DNA from: Paraburkholderia caffeinilytica
Lineage (GTDB): Bacteria; Pseudomonadota; Gammaproteobacteria; Burkholderiales; Burkholderiaceae
Direction of reading: 5' to 3'
Assembly (NCBI RefSeq): GCF_003368325.1
Contig: NZ_CP031467.1
Coordinates: 4,030,001 to 4,094,000, forward strand
Length of the DNA: 64,000 nt
How positions within the stretch are numbered: position 1 is the first letter of the stretch; every line of letters begins with the position of its first letter. A program made the position numbers and the translations under genes. Below the pieces are notes generated by a model. It worked only from the letters and a program-made list of their open reading frames with translations. It ran no database searches and was not told where the DNA came from. Shown here piece after piece: positions 54,761 to 63,605 of this stretch.

Positions 54761-55711
54761 ATGCAAAAACTCATTTTTCGCCGGCTGATGCAGATGCTTC
54801 TAATCATGGCAACCGTGTCCTTACTGCTGTTTGCCATCTTCAGTACGGATCAGTTCAGGAAGAGGGTGGCTGTGTCGGAGCTTGGTGGATTCGGAGTGGC
54901 CACGCTTTCCGACGGCGACTATAAAGCCTGGCTGGAAAAGAAAGGTCTGAACGAGCCGTTCCCCAAGCTGTACGCGCAGTGGGTCGGTAACGTCTTCGAA
55001 GGAAACCTTGGGCACTCGATTGAAAAAAACGAAGACGTCTCGGTCCTGCTCGGCAGCCGGTTGTCACATACGGCTGCACTTGCTTTCTTCGTGTTTCTTT
55101 TCATGGTGCCGATTTCTCTCACGTTTGGCGTGCTTGCCGGGATGAACGAGGGAGGACTGCTTGACCGCATCGTTTCTACGCTGGCGGTCTTCACCACGTC
55201 CATTCCACAGATCGCCACGGCCGTGCTGCTGACCGTGGTGCTCAGTCTCGGACTCAAATGGGTTCCAACAAAGTCCGCCATGGTTGACGGTTGGTCATTT
55301 CGTGAACTGCTGCTGCCGCTGCTCACGCTGCTGCTTTACGACATTGGTTACGTGGTCCGCATGACACGGGCTTCCATGGCGGACGTCATGGGCTCTCACT
55401 ATATCCGGACCGCCACACTCAAAGGTATGCCTTACCGGCGCGTCATTCTCAAGCATGCGCTGCGCAACGCACTGATTGTTCCCTTCACCCTCATTTTTCT
55501 CCAGTTGAACTGGCTTCTGTCGCAAGTCGTCGTCGTGGAGGTCTTCTTTCAGTATGACGGCTTCGGACGGATGCTTTATGACGCATCGGTGTTCGGTGAT
55601 ATCGCCGTGCTGCAGGCCGCAACCCTGGTCGCCGTGGCGGTTGCAGTTACGTCGCAACTGCTTTCCGACGTCGCCTACGTCCTTCTCAATCCGCGCGTAC
55701 GGTTCCAATAG
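54761..55711 (+). CDS. ABC transporter permease, DppB-like
   Basis: A 316-residue inner-membrane permease with six helices. The coupling-loop EAA motif lies in YIRTATLKGMPYRRVILKHALRNALIV (about 218-244). The N-terminal extracytoplasmic region (about 30-105) is typical of DppB. The ATG at 54761 is chosen; the frame is open to 54722 but without signal. It ends ten bases before the second permease. Confidence 0.92.
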   Translation: MQKLIFRRLMQMLLIMATVSLLLFAIFSTDQFRKRVAVSELGGFGVATLSDGDYKAWLEKKGLNEPFPKLYAQWVGNVFEGNLGHSIEKNEDVSVLLGSRLSHTAALAFFVFLFMVPISLTFGVLAGMNEGGLLDRIVSTLAVFTTSIPQIATAVLLTVVLSLGLKWVPTKSAMVDGWSFRELLLPLLTLLLYDIGYVVRMTRASMADVMGSHYIRTATLKGMPYRRVILKHALRNALIVPFTLIFLQLNWLLSQVVVVEVFFQYDGFGRMLYDASVFGDIAVLQAATLVAVAVAVTSQLLSDVAYVLLNPRVRFQ

Positions 55712-55721
55712 GAGACTCGCC

Positions 55722-56741
55722 GTGACTCAACTTGCGGTATTTCGCACCGTGCGCCGCTCTCTACAGATTTCGAGCGTCTGGACCGTTGCGCTGCTGGTCG
55801 TCCTGATCTGGGTGGCGCTATGCGCTTACGTGATGTTCCCAAGACAGCTCGGCACCCTCGAAAACTATGTCCTGCTGCCCGCGATCCCGGCCGTTTTGCT
55901 GCTTTATTTCATGGCCGTGCGGGCGTGGCGGCAATCCACTATTGCCATCATAGGCGTCACTCTCGTTCTGTTCTGGATACTGATCGCAGTAGCAGTCCCC
56001 TATCTGCCACTCCTCGATCCTAACAAACCTGTTGCGCCTTATGCCCCACCGGGAGCGATGAGGCACGGCGTCACCTTCCTGCTTGGTGCCGACATGCGCG
56101 GCCGCGATGTTCTCTCGAGGACGTTGTGGGGGTGTCAGCGCGTCATCGTCTGGGGCATCACAGCTACTTCGGTCGCTTACGTCGTCGGTGCTGCGTTTGG
56201 CCTGGTTGCAGGTTACGTCGGCGGCTGGTGGGATGAAATTGTTTCATTCATCGGAAACGTGTTGCTATCTTTTCCGGTCATCGTACTTTTCATTCTGGTA
56301 TTGAACTACCTCGGCCAAAGCGGCTTTAACATCATCATCGCGGTCACCTGTTCCTCCGCGCCGGCGATCATGCGCATTGTTAGAGGTCTCGCGCTCGATG
56401 CGAGGACACGTGACTACATCCAGGCCGCGCAAACGCGTGGCGAACACGCGGTATGGATCATGATTATTGAACTGCTTCCCAATGTACGGGGGCCAGTCAT
56501 TGTCGACGCGTGTCTGCGGCTTGGCTACACCACCGTCGCGATCACCACGCTTACCTTCCTTGGCCTTGGCCTCCAGCCACCGGACCCTGACTGGGGACTG
56601 ATGATCAAGGAAGCCTCGACCGCAGCACTTCTGTGGAAATACTCCTACATGCTGGTTGTTCCGGCACTTTCCGTCAGCAGTCTGATACTGGGTTTCAACC
56701 TGATGGCCGACGGCCTGCGCGAAATGAGTTTGCGCGACTGA
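55722..56741 (+). CDS. ABC transporter permease, DppC-like
   Basis: A 339-residue permease starting at GTG 55722 with AGGAGA nearby. The N-terminal helix pair is followed by the DppC domain with LLGADMRGRDVLSRTLWGCQ and the EAA loop DYIQAAQTRGEHAVWIMI. It pairs with the preceding permease. Two extra N-terminal helices (about 20-95) precede the usual DppC core. Confidence 0.92.
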   Translation: MTQLAVFRTVRRSLQISSVWTVALLVVLIWVALCAYVMFPRQLGTLENYVLLPAIPAVLLLYFMAVRAWRQSTIAIIGVTLVLFWILIAVAVPYLPLLDPNKPVAPYAPPGAMRHGVTFLLGADMRGRDVLSRTLWGCQRVIVWGITATSVAYVVGAAFGLVAGYVGGWWDEIVSFIGNVLLSFPVIVLFILVLNYLGQSGFNIIIAVTCSSAPAIMRIVRGLALDARTRDYIQAAQTRGEHAVWIMIIELLPNVRGPVIVDACLRLGYTTVAITTLTFLGLGLQPPDPDWGLMIKEASTAALLWKYSYMLVVPALSVSSLILGFNLMADGLREMSLRD

Positions 56742-56753
56742 CAGGAGACTTCG

Positions 56754-58853
56754 ATGGACACGACATATGCCTCAGGCGCCGTACCCGTTCTCGAATGCAG
56801 GAACGTATCAATCTCCTACATGACCAGGGCGGGCGAAGTTCCCGCGGTGATTGATTTCAACCTTCGCTTGATGCCAGGCGAGGCGCATGGGCTCGTGGGC
56901 GAATCCGGTTGCGGCAAGTCGACCATAGCGCTTGCCATCATGCGCTATCTCGGCAAGAACGGGCGTGTGGTCGGAGGTCAGATCCTGTTCAACGGGCGCG
57001 ACCTGCTGACCATGAGTGCGGCTGAATTGCGACGGATTCGCGGCGCCCAGATCGCTATGATCTATCAGGAGCCGATGGCCTCTCTCAATCCTTCGATGGT
57101 AGTGGGGGAGCAGCTTGCAGAAGTCCCCGTATTTCACGACGGTGTCGGACGTGCCGAAGCGTGGTCAAGGGCGCATGCGATGCTCGAGCGGGTGCGTCTT
57201 GCGGACTGCTCGCGCATCATGAGCTCGTACCCGCATCAGCTTTCAGGAGGCCAGCAGCAACGTATTGTCATTGCGATGGCATTGCTTTCCAGTCCAAAGC
57301 TGCTGCTGCTCGACGAACCCACGACGGCGCTGGATGTGACCGTGGAAGCCGGTATCGTCGACCTGATCCGGGATCTTTCGGCCCAGTTCGGCATGTCAAT
57401 GCTGTATATCTCGCACAATCTGGGACTGGTACTGGATACCTGCGAACGTATGACAGTGATGTATTCGGGTGAGGCTGTGGAGGTCGGTCCGGTTCAAACT
57501 GTGTTCGACGGCACGCGGCATCCTTATACAAAGGGCCTGTTTTCCTCCATCCCGGTTCCCGGTGCGGACAAGAACAGCCGGCCGCTTGTCCCGATACGCG
57601 GGCAATTACCCGCGCCTCATGACCGGCCGCCCGGCTGCAATTTTGGACCGCGCTGCGATTTCTTCGTCTCCGGACAGTGCGATGCGGCGCCTGTTCCCAT
57701 GGTTCCCATCGTCAATCATCATGCCTCCCGGTGTATCAGGGTGAACGAAATCGGCTGGAACGACATGACGTCTGCGGGTGCGGAGCGAAACCGGGCGCCG
57801 CTCGGAGAGGTTGTCCTGCAGGTCAATGATCTGAACAAGCGATACGGAAATATTCGCGCAAACCAGGGCCTGAGCTTCGATGCCCGTCATTCGGAAACGG
57901 TCGCCATAGTCGGCGAATCGGGCTGCGGAAAATCAACCTTTGCCCGCATCGCAATGGGACTTGAACGCGCAACGTCAGGTTCCGTCAAGCTGGGGCAGAT
58001 GGAACTCGGCAACCTGCCCGTCACTCGCCGCAAGAGCGATACGGTCAGAAAGCTGCAGATGATCTTCCAGAATCCGTTCGACACTCTCAACCCAAGTCAC
58101 ACCGTAGGGTTTCAGATCGCCCGCGTGATCCGAAAATTTGGCGTCGAGAAGGACGAAGCGAAGGTTCGGCAACGGGTTCTTGAACTGCTGGATATCGTCA
58201 AACTGCCCCGGGAATTCGCCGAACGATTGCCACGCCAGCTCTCGGGTGGGCAGAAGCAGCGTATCGGCATTGCCCGCGCGTTTGCGGGAAATCCATCCGT
58301 GGTCGTCGCTGACGAACCAGTCTCGGCTCTCGATGTATCGGTGCAGGCAGCGGTGACCGAGCTTCTGATGGATATCCAGCGGCAACAGGGCACCACGATT
58401 CTCTTCATCAGTCACGATCTTTCCGTGGTGCGATATTTGGCTGATCGAGTCGTGGTGATGTATCTCGGGAAGGTGATGGAACAGGGGAGCACCAATGATG
58501 TCTTTTCGCCGCCCTATCACCCGTACACCGAAGCGCTTCTCGCCTCGGTGCCGATCGCCGACCTTCGCGCAAAAAAGCGCAAGGTGTCGCTAAACGGCGA
58601 GATGCCGTCGCCCAGCGAGCCGCCCCAGGGGTGTCCGTTTTCGACGCGCTGTTCGTACATGATTGCCGGGACCTGTGATCGGATCGAGCCGCCCACTCAG
58701 GATTTTGAATCCGGCCATCAGATTGCCTGTCATCTGCCACGCGAACAGTTGCTTGCAATGGAGCCCGTCATCACCTTTGACGAGGCGCTCGCACCCGATC
58801 GCGCCTTGTTGAACATGCGTGAACACGCGGTCGATCCACAACCAAGTCACTAA
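56754..58853 (+). CDS. Fused double ABC ATPase (DppD-DppF type)
   Basis: A 699-residue protein joining two ATPase units. Half 1 has Walker A GESGCGKST (about 54-62), signature LSGGQQQR and Walker B LLLLDEPTTALD. Half 2 has GESGCGKST (about 383-391), LSGGQKQR and VVADEPVSALD. Each half ends with the oligopeptide-transporter C-terminal extension with Cys residues (GCNFGPRCDFF, GCPFSTRCSYM) that may bind an Fe-S cluster. It powers the importer. Fusion removes the need for separate DppD and DppF. Confidence 0.94.
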   Translation: MDTTYASGAVPVLECRNVSISYMTRAGEVPAVIDFNLRLMPGEAHGLVGESGCGKSTIALAIMRYLGKNGRVVGGQILFNGRDLLTMSAAELRRIRGAQIAMIYQEPMASLNPSMVVGEQLAEVPVFHDGVGRAEAWSRAHAMLERVRLADCSRIMSSYPHQLSGGQQQRIVIAMALLSSPKLLLLDEPTTALDVTVEAGIVDLIRDLSAQFGMSMLYISHNLGLVLDTCERMTVMYSGEAVEVGPVQTVFDGTRHPYTKGLFSSIPVPGADKNSRPLVPIRGQLPAPHDRPPGCNFGPRCDFFVSGQCDAAPVPMVPIVNHHASRCIRVNEIGWNDMTSAGAERNRAPLGEVVLQVNDLNKRYGNIRANQGLSFDARHSETVAIVGESGCGKSTFARIAMGLERATSGSVKLGQMELGNLPVTRRKSDTVRKLQMIFQNPFDTLNPSHTVGFQIARVIRKFGVEKDEAKVRQRVLELLDIVKLPREFAERLPRQLSGGQKQRIGIARAFAGNPSVVVADEPVSALDVSVQAAVTELLMDIQRQQGTTILFISHDLSVVRYLADRVVVMYLGKVMEQGSTNDVFSPPYHPYTEALLASVPIADLRAKKRKVSLNGEMPSPSEPPQGCPFSTRCSYMIAGTCDRIEPPTQDFESGHQIACHLPREQLLAMEPVITFDEALAPDRALLNMREHAVDPQPSH

Positions 58854-58948
58854 GCGTGCCTGTCGCCGCGGAGTTTACCTGCCATGCCAACACGCATCAC
58901 TGCGCCGCACCCGCATCTAACTGAACAACTGATGGAGACGATCGCATC

Positions 58949-59875
58949 GTGACTCGATATCTGACGCTGGCGGCCTGCCAGACCGGCCCCGTTCAACGGA
59001 GTACATCCCGGGTGGAAGCCGTTGATCGGCTTATCCACCTCCTGGAGCAGGCGGCGGCGCGCGGCGCCGAACTGGCTGTCTTTCCGGAGATGGCGCTGAC
59101 GACGTTCTTTCCGCGCTGGAATCTGAACGATGATGCGGAAATCGCGGGCTATTACGAATCGCAATTTCCGGGGCCGCAGACTCAATTGCTATGCGATGCC
59201 GCACGCAAGCTGAAAACTGGTTTCGCGCTCGGTTACTCGGAGAGCGTGGAGGAGGGCGGCCGTGTGCGGCGCTTCAACACGATGGCGCTGGTCGGCCAGG
59301 ATGGCGAGTTGATTGGCCGTTATCGGAAGATGCACATTCCTGGCTCTGAGTCTCCGGAGGAAGGCACGACGGTTCATCTGGAGAGGCGCTATTTCGAACC
59401 GGGCAACCTGGGCTTTCCGGTTTTTGCGTATCGCGGGGTTCGGGTTGGACTCGCACTTTGCAACGACCGCAGGTGGCCGGAAACCTGGCGAATGCTCTGC
59501 CTTAACGGGGCGCAGGTGGTCCTTGTTGGTTACAACACACCTGTGCTGCTTGACGAAGCGCCGGCGCTAGCTCATCTGCGCATGTTCCACAATCATTTGC
59601 CGATGCAGGCAGGGGCTTACCAGAATACCGTGTGGATTGCAGCCTCGGCCAAAGCGGGCCTCGAGGAAGGGCAGGCGTTGCTTGGCGGCTCGTGCATCAT
59701 CGCGCCGAGCGGCGAGATTGCGTCACTGGCGAGCTCAGTAGGTGATGAGGTAATCACCCATCGTGCTGACCTGGACCTGATCGCCACCTGTCAACGTGTC
59801 AACTTCGACTTCGCTCGCTATAGGCGCCCCAGTGAATACGCACTGATATCCGAACGTGCAGGCCCCCTGGAGTGA
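58949..59875 (+). CDS. N-carbamoyl-D-amino-acid hydrolase (nitrilase superfamily)
   Basis: A 308-residue amidohydrolase that fits Agrobacterium D-carbamoylase in length and motif order. The catalytic triad is Glu in VFPEMALTTFFPRW (about 47), Lys in YRKMHIPG (about 127) and Cys in LALCNDRRWPE (about 172). The family cuts the carbamoyl group from N-carbamoyl-D-amino acids to give the D-amino acid, ammonia and CO2. The start is GTG 58949. It is 95 bases after the ATPase gene and just before the L-type enzyme. Confidence 0.9.
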   Translation: MTRYLTLAACQTGPVQRSTSRVEAVDRLIHLLEQAAARGAELAVFPEMALTTFFPRWNLNDDAEIAGYYESQFPGPQTQLLCDAARKLKTGFALGYSESVEEGGRVRRFNTMALVGQDGELIGRYRKMHIPGSESPEEGTTVHLERRYFEPGNLGFPVFAYRGVRVGLALCNDRRWPETWRMLCLNGAQVVLVGYNTPVLLDEAPALAHLRMFHNHLPMQAGAYQNTVWIAASAKAGLEEGQALLGGSCIIAPSGEIASLASSVGDEVITHRADLDLIATCQRVNFDFARYRRPSEYALISERAGPLE

Positions 59876-59879
59876 CCTC

Positions 59880-61166
59880 ATGATGACATCAGGTAGTGTC
59901 CCGACCCGGCCAACCAGCGGTGGAGTCCTCGCACGCCGGGTTTTGTCGCAACTCAGGCAGGCAACCTTGACACCGCCCGGCGTGACGCGTGCTTCATATG
60001 GCGCTGGCGAACATTACGCGCACGATCTGGTGCGCCAGGAAGCCGAGGCGCTAGGCGCGATTGCGCAGGTCGATGCAGCAGGTAACCTCTACCTCACGTT
60101 GCCGGGCCGCAATCGATCCCTGCCACGGATCGTGATGGGCTCCCATCTGGATACTGTGCCGCACGGTGGAAACTACGACGGTGCCGCCGGCGTTGTCGCG
60201 GGCATTGCGGTCATGGCCGATCTCGTCGAGCAGGGTGCAGTGCCTTCGCGGGACCTTGTCGTCATGGCAATCAGAGCCGAGGAAGCTGCATGGTTTCCGC
60301 TGTCCTATCCGGGCAGTCAGGCCGCACTTGGCTTGCTGCATCCGACAGCGCTGCAAGCGCGAAGATCGGACACGGGGAAAACGCTGGCCGAACACATGGA
60401 GCTGGCGGGGTTCGATCCTGAAGCGGTGCGTCGGGGCACTACCCTGATCAATGCCAGAGATATCGCCGCTTTCGTTGAAGTACATATCGAACAAGGGCCG
60501 CGTTTGCTAGCCCTCGACGCGCCGATCGCTATCGTATCGGCAATTGCAGGCGGGTTTCGTTACGTCGACGCGCGCTGTTTTGGCGCCTACGCGCATTCCG
60601 GCGCCGAGCCCCGATTTTCGCGGCGCGATAGCGTGCTGGGCTTCACTGATCTGGTTCAGGGCCTCGAGACGGAGTGGGACTTGCTTGAGCGGGACGGACT
60701 GGAGGCGACCATCACTTTCGGACGGGTCGAATCGGATCGGACTCAGCATGGGGGCAGCCGGGTCTTGGGGGAGTTGGGCTTTACGCTCGACGTCCGTAGT
60801 GAAGAGCAGGCGGTGCTTGATCATCTCCACCAGCGAATACATACGCTTCAGGCAGACATCGCTGCAAAGCGTAACGTTCGGTTCGAGATGGGACAGAAGT
60901 CCGTATGGTCGCCCGCGCGCATGGATGCCGGAGTGATCCAGCGGCTCGAAGCCTCGGCTGCCCAGCTTCAGATGCAACCCCATCGCATGCCAAGTGGGGC
61001 AGGCCACGATGCCGCCGCTTTCGCGGCCGCGGGTATCCCGGGCGCGATGGTTTTCGTTCGCAACGAGCATGGCAGTCACAACCCTCACGAAAGCATGCGA
61101 CCCGAGGATCTGGATCAGGCCATCCACCTGCTCGTGAATTTTGTCACGTCCTTTGACGAACGTTGA
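59880..61166 (+). CDS. N-carbamoyl-L-amino-acid hydrolase (M20 allantoate amidohydrolase family)
   Basis: A 428-residue zinc amidohydrolase. Metal-binding segments are GSHLDTVPHGGNYDGAAGVV (His and Asp, about 90-109), RAEEAAWFP (Glu), EVHIEQGPRL (His), and the C-terminal HGSHNPHE (His). These match L-carbamoylases and allantoate amidohydrolases. The ATG at 59880 has GGAG nearby; an in-frame GTG at 59856 would overlap the previous gene. It begins four bases after the D-carbamoylase stop, so the two enzymes are made together. Substrate class is firm, the exact amino acid is not. Confidence 0.9.
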   Translation: MMTSGSVPTRPTSGGVLARRVLSQLRQATLTPPGVTRASYGAGEHYAHDLVRQEAEALGAIAQVDAAGNLYLTLPGRNRSLPRIVMGSHLDTVPHGGNYDGAAGVVAGIAVMADLVEQGAVPSRDLVVMAIRAEEAAWFPLSYPGSQAALGLLHPTALQARRSDTGKTLAEHMELAGFDPEAVRRGTTLINARDIAAFVEVHIEQGPRLLALDAPIAIVSAIAGGFRYVDARCFGAYAHSGAEPRFSRRDSVLGFTDLVQGLETEWDLLERDGLEATITFGRVESDRTQHGGSRVLGELGFTLDVRSEEQAVLDHLHQRIHTLQADIAAKRNVRFEMGQKSVWSPARMDAGVIQRLEASAAQLQMQPHRMPSGAGHDAAAFAAAGIPGAMVFVRNEHGSHNPHESMRPEDLDQAIHLLVNFVTSFDER

Positions 61167-61176
61167 GAACACCACA

Positions 61177-61842
61177 ATGGATATAAAGACGTCAGCAATT
61201 CTGGTCATCGATCTTCAGAACGAATATCGCAGCGAGGGTGCTTATCCTGTTTCGGATTATGAAGATATTCTTGCTAATGCTGCGGCGATCATCGCTGCTG
61301 CACGCCATGGCGCCGTACCCATCATTCATGTTCAGGCCTGGGTCGAGGAAAGCGAGCGCAGTCACTATTCGCTTCTCAATGAGGCACTGGCAGACAACTT
61401 AAGGTCCGCGGTCGCGGGCAGTGCCGGTGCCGATATCTGTTCCGAGGTTAGCCCCGAAAGAGATGAGATTGTAATCCGCAAGCGCTGGCCGAGTGCTTTT
61501 CAGGATACTGCACTGCACGCTCGCCTGAACGCGCTTGGCGTTAAGGAAATCTTCGCTCTCGGCGTCTGGACTGACAGTTGCGTGAGGGCAACCGTTTTCG
61601 ATGCTATCTACAAGGGATACCGCGTCTGGTTGGTAAAAGATGCATGTGGTAGCGCTACGGAGACCATGCACCGCGCTGGCATTCTGGATATGGCTAACCG
61701 GCTTTATGGGGGCGGCGTGCTACGAAGCGAAGAGGCCGTCAAAGCCTTACGAGGCGAGCCTCATCACTCCTGGCACTGTTCAAGGCCTATAGAGTTTCCC
61801 TACACGCTCTCCTCATTGAACCGGCTTTACTGCGACTTGTGA
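61177..61842 (+). CDS. Isochorismatase-family hydrolase (N-carbamoylsarcosine amidase-like)
   Basis: A 221-residue cysteine hydrolase. The triad is Asp in LVIDLQNEY (about 12), Lys in VIRKRWPSAF (about 106) and Cys in GVWTDSCVRATV (about 137). Its family includes nicotinamidases and N-carbamoylsarcosine amidases; with two carbamoyl hydrolases next door the latter is attractive. It ends the operon; no terminator is obvious. An upstream Met in frame is ignored because it runs into the previous gene. Confidence 0.85.
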   Translation: MDIKTSAILVIDLQNEYRSEGAYPVSDYEDILANAAAIIAAARHGAVPIIHVQAWVEESERSHYSLLNEALADNLRSAVAGSAGADICSEVSPERDEIVIRKRWPSAFQDTALHARLNALGVKEIFALGVWTDSCVRATVFDAIYKGYRVWLVKDACGSATETMHRAGILDMANRLYGGGVLRSEEAVKALRGEPHHSWHCSRPIEFPYTLSSLNRLYCDL

Positions 61843-62206
61843 GATCTGTTTGAGGTGTCTTCAGGATTCGGGGCTGTTTCAGCATGGTGGCCGCAAGTTT
61901 CAATCAACAGAATCAAAAGCCTATCGTTTCCGAGAGAGCGTAGATGCTATTTCCTGGGCGATACAGCTTCTGTTCAATTGGGTATTTCCGGAAGCCAGTG
62001 TAATTCCCGGCCGAGTCCTGAGTGCACCTTCCGGTTCGACGTATTGAATGGTTTTTGCCGCGATCCGGCAACTGCGCATAACCGAGGCTTCCAGCCTGAC
62101 CCCACGAGGGACCTGACTCGATAAGTTTGTCGGCCCGGTTTTCGACGGTCGTACATATCAGTAAATTTTTCTAAAAAAATACACCTCAATTAATTTGGAT
62201 AGCTAA
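61843..62206. other. Intergenic region before the second porin gene
   Basis: This 364-base gap has no gene. It becomes very rich in A and T over the last 50 bases, where the porin promoter should lie. No strong hairpin is seen after the isochorismatase gene. Confidence 0.4.
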
Positions 62207-63358
62207 ATGAAAAATCATATCTCAACAACTGCCTTACTGTTCACGACAATCTCGGTTCCCGTGTTTGCGCAGAATAGTGTCACGCTGTATGGCCTGATTG
62301 ACGAAGGGTTCAACTACACGAGCAACGTAGGTGGCCACAATGTATACGAGTTGAAGAGTGGCTACGCTCAAGGTAGCCGATGGGGCTTAAGAGGTTCGGA
62401 AGATCTTGGCGGTGGCCTGAAGGCTGTATTCCGGCTCGAAAATGGCTTTAACGCCACCAACGGCAAGCTCGGGCAGGGCGGCCTCGAATTCGGTCGGCAA
62501 GCTTACGTTGGTGTTTCAGACAGCAGATTCGGTGCTGTTACGCTAGGCCGTCAATATGATTCCCTTGTCGACTATCTCGCACAGACAACGGCCAACGGAA
62601 ATTGGGCGGGATACCTGTTTTCGCATCCGTACGACAACGACAACACGGACAACACGTTCCGGGTGAACAACACGATCAAGTATACGAGCCCAGATTTTGC
62701 CGGGCTGCAGTTCGGCGGCACGTACAGCTTCAGCAACGACACCAACTTCGCGAACAATCGCCAATACAGCTTCGGCGCCCAGTATGCGAATGGTGGCCTG
62801 CTGCTGGCGGCAGCTTATCTGCAGGCGAACAATCCGTCGTCGAATGCTGGCGGCGCGATCAATAACGGTGGGGATGAGAATTTCCTTGCGAGCCGGCTGC
62901 GGGTATTCGGGGCGGGTATCAACTATACGTTCGGTAGCGCAGCACTCGGCTTCGCATACACGAACACGAACGTCTCTCAGCCGCTTAGCTCGGGCTATGT
63001 TGGTGCGATCACCCCGCTCGCAGGCGCGACCCTCTCGTCGCTGAAGTTTGACAACTTCGAAGTCAACGCAAAGTACCAGTTCACGCCGGCATTCTTTGTT
63101 GGTGGGCAGTATGTCTACACGCGTACCAGCTTTAATGCCTCAAGCGGAAAGCGTCATCCAAACTACCAGTCCGTCGGATTGATGGCGGACTATAACCTGT
63201 CCAAGCGTACCGACGTCTACCTGCAAGGCGCATATCAGCACGCGGGTGGAGACCGGACAGGAACTGTGCTCGATTACGCCTACGTGCCTGGCGCGGACGG
63301 CGTGTCCTCCACTGGAAACCAACTCGTCGTGCGCGCAGCAATTCGCCACAAATTCTAA
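62207..63358 (+). CDS. Gram-negative porin (OmpC-like)
   Basis: A 383-residue outer-membrane porin. The signal peptide ends at VPVFAQ before NSVTLYGLIDEGFNY. GSEDLGGGLKAVFRLENGF and the C-terminal VVRAAIRHKF (terminal Phe) are the family pattern. It lies after the carbamoyl operon, so it may serve as entry route for its substrate. It differs clearly from the first porin at 44139-45221. Confidence 0.95.
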   Translation: MKNHISTTALLFTTISVPVFAQNSVTLYGLIDEGFNYTSNVGGHNVYELKSGYAQGSRWGLRGSEDLGGGLKAVFRLENGFNATNGKLGQGGLEFGRQAYVGVSDSRFGAVTLGRQYDSLVDYLAQTTANGNWAGYLFSHPYDNDNTDNTFRVNNTIKYTSPDFAGLQFGGTYSFSNDTNFANNRQYSFGAQYANGGLLLAAAYLQANNPSSNAGGAINNGGDENFLASRLRVFGAGINYTFGSAALGFAYTNTNVSQPLSSGYVGAITPLAGATLSSLKFDNFEVNAKYQFTPAFFVGGQYVYTRTSFNASSGKRHPNYQSVGLMADYNLSKRTDVYLQGAYQHAGGDRTGTVLDYAYVPGADGVSSTGNQLVVRAAIRHKF

Positions 63359-63605
63359 GTTTCCAGGGGCGAGGGGCAAAGTTGCTTTCTTCGGCCGGCG
63401 CGGCGTGACAGGTTTTTGGACGTTGCTTGCCGAGAAGGGGTGTTTCTTGTTCATGGAGGCGGGACGTAGTCTTCGCTCGGATCGTGCGTGTACGCTGTGA
63501 CGCTCAGTGAAATGAAAGTACGGCAGCTTCCGTCACTAGCGTTGCCGTTCCATTTGACATTCCGATTCAAAAGAGTTTTAATATGCAAAAAGGCGATTGA
63601 TTAAT

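Noticed and set aside
63480..63520. TGACGCTCAGTG near 63498 resembles the inner part of the Tn3 end repeat
   Set aside because: It lacks the GGGG outer tip and the TTAAG end, and it is unlike the Tn501-type end at 40709, so it is likely chance.
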